A stretch of DNA of 64,000 bases from contig JACKHE010000003.1 of the NCBI GenBank assembly GCA_020639135.1, positions 124,001 to 188,000 on the forward strand, written 5' to 3'. The number at the start of each line of letters is the position of its first letter. The first letter of the stretch is position 1. Under the pieces are notes generated by a model. It was not told the DNA's origin and did no database searches. It saw only the letters and a program-made list of their open reading frames with translations. This stretch comes from Phycisphaeraceae bacterium (lineage in GTDB: Bacteria > Planctomycetota > Phycisphaerae > Phycisphaerales > UBA1924). Shown here piece after piece: positions 60,302-64,000 of the stretch. The position numbers were made by a program, and so were the translations under genes.

Positions 60302-60499
60302 ACGATTCGCCGATCCGATAATCCGAGAGCAGCCCCCCGGGCGTCGACGCGCGCGATCAGCCGTCTCTGCGGGACGCGCGGGCGCACAACCGATCCCATC
60401 CGACCCGTGACTGGCCGGGATGCGGCCCGGCGACGAGAAATCCGACAGTTGGAGCGTCCCGGGGCGCGTGCCCCGCGGCGATCAACCCGGAGGACTCGG

Positions 60500-62893
60500 A
60501 TGCTTCGCCCATGGCGTCAGTCGGGCGCGCTCAGCGCGCTGTGCGGATCGGCCTCGCTGCTCATGTTCTCCGGCGCCACCGGCGCGGGAACAGCCCCGGC
60601 GCCGGTGGACACCGGCAACCCGATCCTCTTCGTCACGCAGGTCCCTGTCCCGGACGACTTCGCCAACATCGGCTCGCCCTTCGCCAACCACATGGGCGAG
60701 ATTGATTCGGTCGCGCGGGGCGGCGACCTGTGGATCAGGTATCCCGACGGCTCGATGCGCAACCTCACCGAGGAGGCGGGATACGGCCAGAGCGGCTTCC
60801 AGAGCCTGAGTTCGATCGCCGTGAGGCAGCCCTGCGTCCACTGGGACGGCCGGCGCGCCGTCTTCAGCATGGTCGTCGGCGCGACGCCCACGCGTTACGA
60901 GCACCTCCGGTACGTCTGGCAGCTCTACGAGGTCACGGGCCTGGGGCGGGGCGAGACCGCTGTCATCACGAAGGTCCCCGGCCAGCCCGACAACTACAAC
61001 AACGTCAGCCCCATCTACGCCAGCGACGGCGACATCATCTTCACCTCCGACCGCCCGCGCGACGGCTCGGCGCACCTCCACCCCCAGCTCGACGAGTACG
61101 AGTCCACCGAGACCAACACCGGGCTGTGGAGCCTCGATTCCGAAACCGGTGAACTCCGCCTGCTCGCGCACGAGCCCTCGGGCGCCTTTGACCCGTTCAT
61201 CGAATCCACCTCGGGGCGTCTGCTCTACACCAAGTGGGACCACCTCCAGCGCGACCAGCAGGCCGACGCCCAGGCGATGGGGGGGTACGCCTACGGCGCC
61301 TTCAACGCCACGAGCGAAGCGCCCGCTGCGCCCAGCGCCGGGCATTTCGACGAGGTCTTCCCCGAGCCCCGCGCCGGCTGGCTCGACTATGTCCGCAACA
61401 ATCAGAACTACTCCGGCCCCCTGCGCGGTTACCGCGACAATCTCGTCGGGCACTCCATCGAGTTCTTCCAGCTCTGGCAGCTCAACCAGGACGGCACCGC
61501 CGAGGAATCCCTCAACCACGCCGGCAGGCACGAGCTCAAGAGCTACTTCACGCCCAGCTTCAACGACGACCCCAACCTCGTCGAGTTCTTCGGCGCCCAG
61601 CACGCCGTGGACCGCCCCATGAGCAACTTCCTCCAGGGCGCCGAGGATCCCAACAACCCCGGTGTGTACTACGGCATCGACGCGCCGACCTTCTTCACCC
61701 ACTCGTGCGGCCAGATCGTCCGGATCAACGGCGGCGCGTCGGTCAACCCCGACGACATGCGGATCGAGTACGTGACCAACCGTGAAACCGCCAACTACGA
61801 TTACTCGCCGGCCCCCGAGCACTCCGGGCTCTACCGCAACCCGCTCCCCCTGACCAACGGCGTGCTGCTGGCCGTCCACACCCCCGAGACGCGCCCCGAC
61901 GAGAATGACGGCACGCGGACCGAACCCACCACGCGCTACGACCTTCGCATCAAGCGCATCGACACGTCCGGAGGCGATGCCGTCGCCGCGGAGCCGCTGA
62001 CCGACGGCATCTACGAATCCGTCCGCTGGTGGGACCCCGACGAGCTTGTCCGCTACAACGGCCCGCTGTGGGAGCTGGACCCGGTGGAGGTCGTCGCGCG
62101 CCCCGCGCCGGCGCCCTCGGCCGAGGCGACGCTCGAAGCGCCAGAGCGCGCCGCGTTCCTCAACGCCGGGGCCAGCGAGGCCGAGCTGCGCGCCTACCTC
62201 AAGGCCAACGGCCTGGCGCTGATCGTCAGCCGCAACGTCACGACCCGTGATCACGCCGACCGCCAGCAGCCCTACAACCTGCGCATCGACGGCTCGGACA
62301 CGCAGAGCGTCGCCGACGACGGCAGGGTGTACGACGTCAGCAGCATGCAGATCCTCCAGGGCGACCTGATCCGCGGCTACGAGAGCAAGCAGGGCCGCCG
62401 CGTCCTCGCCCAGCCCATGCACGATGCGCCGGGGCTCAACCACCCCGTCCAGGGCGCCCCGGGCGCGGTCCGGCTCGGTGGCGACGGCTCCATGGCCGCC
62501 ATCGTCCCCGCGCAGCGCGCGCTGAGCTGGCAGCTCCTCGACCCCGCCCACGAGCCCGTTGTCCGCGAGCGCTACTGGCTCAGCTTCCAGCCCGGTGAGA
62601 TCCGCGTCTGCACCTCCTGTCACGGCGTCAACCGCATGGACCAGACCCTGGCGCCGCCCCCGACCAACACCCCGCAGGCGCTGACCTCGCTGCTCGACTA
62701 TCTCCAGCGCGAAGACATCATCGGGGAGTCCCTCCCGGGCGACCTCAACGGCGACGGTCTTGTGGACACGGCGGATCTCGGGATCCTGATTGCCCAGTTC
62801 GGCGGTCCGGGAACCGCCGACCTCGACGGCGACGGTGTCGTCTCCACGGCGGACCTGGCGCTGCTGATCGCCTCGTTCAACGCCGGCCGGTGA
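60500..62893 (+). CDS. Exported hydrazine-synthase-alpha-like protein with CxxCH motif and dockerin repeats
   Basis: 797 residues. Signal peptide (basic LRPWRQ, then a hydrophobic core). The N-terminal half has repeated beta-propeller-like strands (GGDLWIRYPDG, YASDGDIIFTSDRPRDG, and STSGRLLYTKWDH, all TolB/PD40-like). The C-terminal part has VCTSCHG with CTSCH at 704-708, a potential covalent heme c site, within a region resembling the alpha-subunit family of hydrazine synthase that is common in non-anammox planctomycetes. Two dockerin-type repeats end the protein (DLNGDGLVDTADLGILI and DLDGDGVVSTADLALLI). ATG 60500 has GGAGG 6 nt upstream. The function is unknown; hydrazine synthesis is not implied. 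Confidence 0.75.
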   Translation: MLRPWRQSGALSALCGSASLLMFSGATGAGTAPAPVDTGNPILFVTQVPVPDDFANIGSPFANHMGEIDSVARGGDLWIRYPDGSMRNLTEEAGYGQSGFQSLSSIAVRQPCVHWDGRRAVFSMVVGATPTRYEHLRYVWQLYEVTGLGRGETAVITKVPGQPDNYNNVSPIYASDGDIIFTSDRPRDGSAHLHPQLDEYESTETNTGLWSLDSETGELRLLAHEPSGAFDPFIESTSGRLLYTKWDHLQRDQQADAQAMGGYAYGAFNATSEAPAAPSAGHFDEVFPEPRAGWLDYVRNNQNYSGPLRGYRDNLVGHSIEFFQLWQLNQDGTAEESLNHAGRHELKSYFTPSFNDDPNLVEFFGAQHAVDRPMSNFLQGAEDPNNPGVYYGIDAPTFFTHSCGQIVRINGGASVNPDDMRIEYVTNRETANYDYSPAPEHSGLYRNPLPLTNGVLLAVHTPETRPDENDGTRTEPTTRYDLRIKRIDTSGGDAVAAEPLTDGIYESVRWWDPDELVRYNGPLWELDPVEVVARPAPAPSAEATLEAPERAAFLNAGASEAELRAYLKANGLALIVSRNVTTRDHADRQQPYNLRIDGSDTQSVADDGRVYDVSSMQILQGDLIRGYESKQGRRVLAQPMHDAPGLNHPVQGAPGAVRLGGDGSMAAIVPAQRALSWQLLDPAHEPVVRERYWLSFQPGEIRVCTSCHGVNRMDQTLAPPPTNTPQALTSLLDYLQREDIIGESLPGDLNGDGLVDTADLGILIAQFGGPGTADLDGDGVVSTADLALLIASFNAGR

Positions 62894-63014
62894 CCGGTCG
62901 TCTCCGATCGCGTCACTCATCCCGATCCGCGCGAATACCCCGGCCCCCCCGGCGGTTGCATACCATGAAGACCGGGCGTCAGTGACCGGACCGGTCGGGA
63001 AGGATGCCAATCCC

Positions 63015-64000
63015 ATGCGGAAGTTCGGGTTCCAGCTCGCCCTCGGCGCCATCCTCGGGATGACGCTCTTCTCGTGGCTCATCGGCGGCTTCGAGGGCGT
63101 CAGCCGCGCCGATCGGATGGAAGGGGAACGGATGTCGGGCTATTCCAGGAGCGGCTTCGATGTGACGCCGCTGAGCGAAGAACAGGTCGCCGAACTCGCC
63201 GGGAAGCTCGCGCCCGACGAGGCGAGGATCATCCTCGGCAAGGGCACCGAGCCCGCGTTCTGCGGCAACCTGCTCGACAACCACAAGGACGGCGTGTACG
63301 TCTGCAAGCTCTGCGGGCTCCCGCTCTTCTCCTCCGACGCCAAGTTCACCTCCGGCACCGGCTGGCCCAGCTTCTTCGCGCCCTACGACCCCATGCACGT
63401 CGCCATGCTGCAGGACAACTCCCACGGCATGCAGCGCATCGAGATCCTCTGCAACCGCTGCGGCGCCCACCTCGGGCACGTCTTCCCCGACGGCCCGGCG
63501 CCGACCGGCCTCCGGTTCTGCCTCAACTCCGCATCGCTGGAGTTCTACGAGAAAGGCGCCGAGCGGCCCGCAAGCTCCACACCCGTCGAGCGCGCCACGG
63601 CGTACTTCGCCGGCGGGTGCTTCTGGGGCGTCGAGGACCGCTTCCAGCAGACGCCCGGCGTCATCGACGCAGTCAGCGGCTACATGGGCGGCAACGTCCC
63701 CAACATGACCTCCAAGATCGCCTACGCCTCCGACACGGGGCACGCAGAGACCGTCCGCGTCGATTACGACCCCAACGTGATCTCCTACGAGCAGCTCCTC
63801 GAGCGCTACTTCAAGTACCACGACCCGACGACGCTCAACCGCCAGGGCCCCGACGTCGGCCCGCTCTACCGCAGCGAGATCTTCGCCGTCACGCCCGAGC
63901 AGAAACGGCAGGCGCTCGACTACATCGAGAAGCTCCAGAAGACCGACCGCTTCAAGGGCCGCAAGATCGTCACCCTCGTCGAGGAGGCGTCCGAGTTCTG
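63015..64000 (+). CDS. Membrane-anchored MsrB-MsrA fusion, 3' end cut by the window
   Basis: 328 residues are visible and the frame is still open at the right edge. An N-terminal hydrophobic segment (residues ~6-24) anchors or exports the protein. MsrB domain (about 50-180): zinc ligands in CKLCG (97/100) and CNRCG (146/149), SGTGWPSF, and the catalytic Cys169 in RFCLNS. MsrA domain (from about 193): the catalytic Cys202 in GGCFWGVED, SGYMGGN, HAETVRVDYDP and YHDPTTLNRQGPDVG. It repairs both methionine sulfoxide isomers. MsrB comes first, the reverse of the common MsrA-MsrB order. ATG 63015 follows GGAAGGA. It would protect envelope or exported proteins. Confidence 0.92.
   Translation, partial: MRKFGFQLALGAILGMTLFSWLIGGFEGVSRADRMEGERMSGYSRSGFDVTPLSEEQVAELAGKLAPDEARIILGKGTEPAFCGNLLDNHKDGVYVCKLCGLPLFSSDAKFTSGTGWPSFFAPYDPMHVAMLQDNSHGMQRIEILCNRCGAHLGHVFPDGPAPTGLRFCLNSASLEFYEKGAERPASSTPVERATAYFAGGCFWGVEDRFQQTPGVIDAVSGYMGGNVPNMTSKIAYASDTGHAETVRVDYDPNVISYEQLLERYFKYHDPTTLNRQGPDVGPLYRSEIFAVTPEQKRQALDYIEKLQKTDRFKGRKIVTLVEEASEF

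Noticed and set aside
60482..63082. Open minus-strand frame of 866 codons opposite the CxxCH protein
   Set aside because: Same GC-driven shadow effect; composition is low-complexity Val/Asp/Gly and the plus strand carries clear signals.
1..64000. tRNA or rRNA genes, CRISPR arrays, insertion sequences, prophage or attachment sites
   Set aside because: No T-loop-like GGTTCRANNCC with cloverleaf context, no regularly spaced repeats, no transposase or integrase motifs and no terminal inverted repeats were seen on either strand.

Overview
The window is a GC-rich bacterial chromosome segment, most probably from a planctomycete of the class Phycisphaerae. The assignment rests on the gene content: several exported proteins with dockerin-type Asp/Asn-Gly repeats of the VDTADLGILL kind, several prepilin-like proteins with FTLIEL or FSLVDIL leaders (one of the DUF1559 kind), a two-partner secretion pair, a secreted protein resembling hydrazine synthase alpha with a CxxCH motif, and a futalosine-route menaquinone gene. 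No rRNA, tRNA, CRISPR array, insertion sequence or prophage was seen. It reads as ordinary chromosome with a strong surface and export theme.

Layout. 1-7.6 kb: the 3' end of a DNA methyltransferase, a small SAM methyltransferase, a lone prepilin-like protein, and a pair of exported amidohydrolases whose metal sites are partly degenerate. 7.6-16.2 kb: a membrane protein with a possible small RNA behind it, then housekeeping genes (lgt, thioredoxin, folP, trpD, a BshB1-like deacetylase, truA) and a large unknown exported protein. 16.7-25.5 kb: a PilZ protein followed by a tightly coupled type II secretion operon (gspE, F, G, H-, I-, J-, K-, L-, M- and C-like); no secretin (GspD) or prepilin peptidase is present. 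25.8-32.8 kb: a TpsB/TpsA two-partner secretion operon behind a near-consensus promoter. 32.9-39.7 kb: a GNAT acetyltransferase, a lipoprotein, two tandem matrixin-type metalloproteases with C-terminal dockerin repeats, an exported cyclophilin and a DUF1559-type prepilin. 40-46.4 kb: an ECF sigma/anti-sigma pair with a long leader, a coiled-coil membrane protein, mqnE, a REC-GGDEF diguanylate cyclase, and an Hpt-like protein whose phospho-accepting histidine is replaced by serine.

46.6-57.7 kb is a nine-gene run, mostly with overlapping start and stop codons, for a surface glycan: three glycosyltransferases, a capsule-type transferase, four methyltransferases and a sulfotransferase. It is followed by a stand-alone FMN/Fe-S glutamate-synthase-like protein, an MscS channel, the hydrazine-synthase-alpha-like protein and a membrane-anchored MsrB-MsrA fusion cut by the right edge.

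Taken together the genes describe export (type II and two-partner systems), lipoprotein maturation (Lgt), surface glycan decoration, and cyclic-di-GMP signalling (a PilZ protein beside the secretion ATPase and a diguanylate cyclase). All assignments come from reading motifs by eye. No database search was possible.
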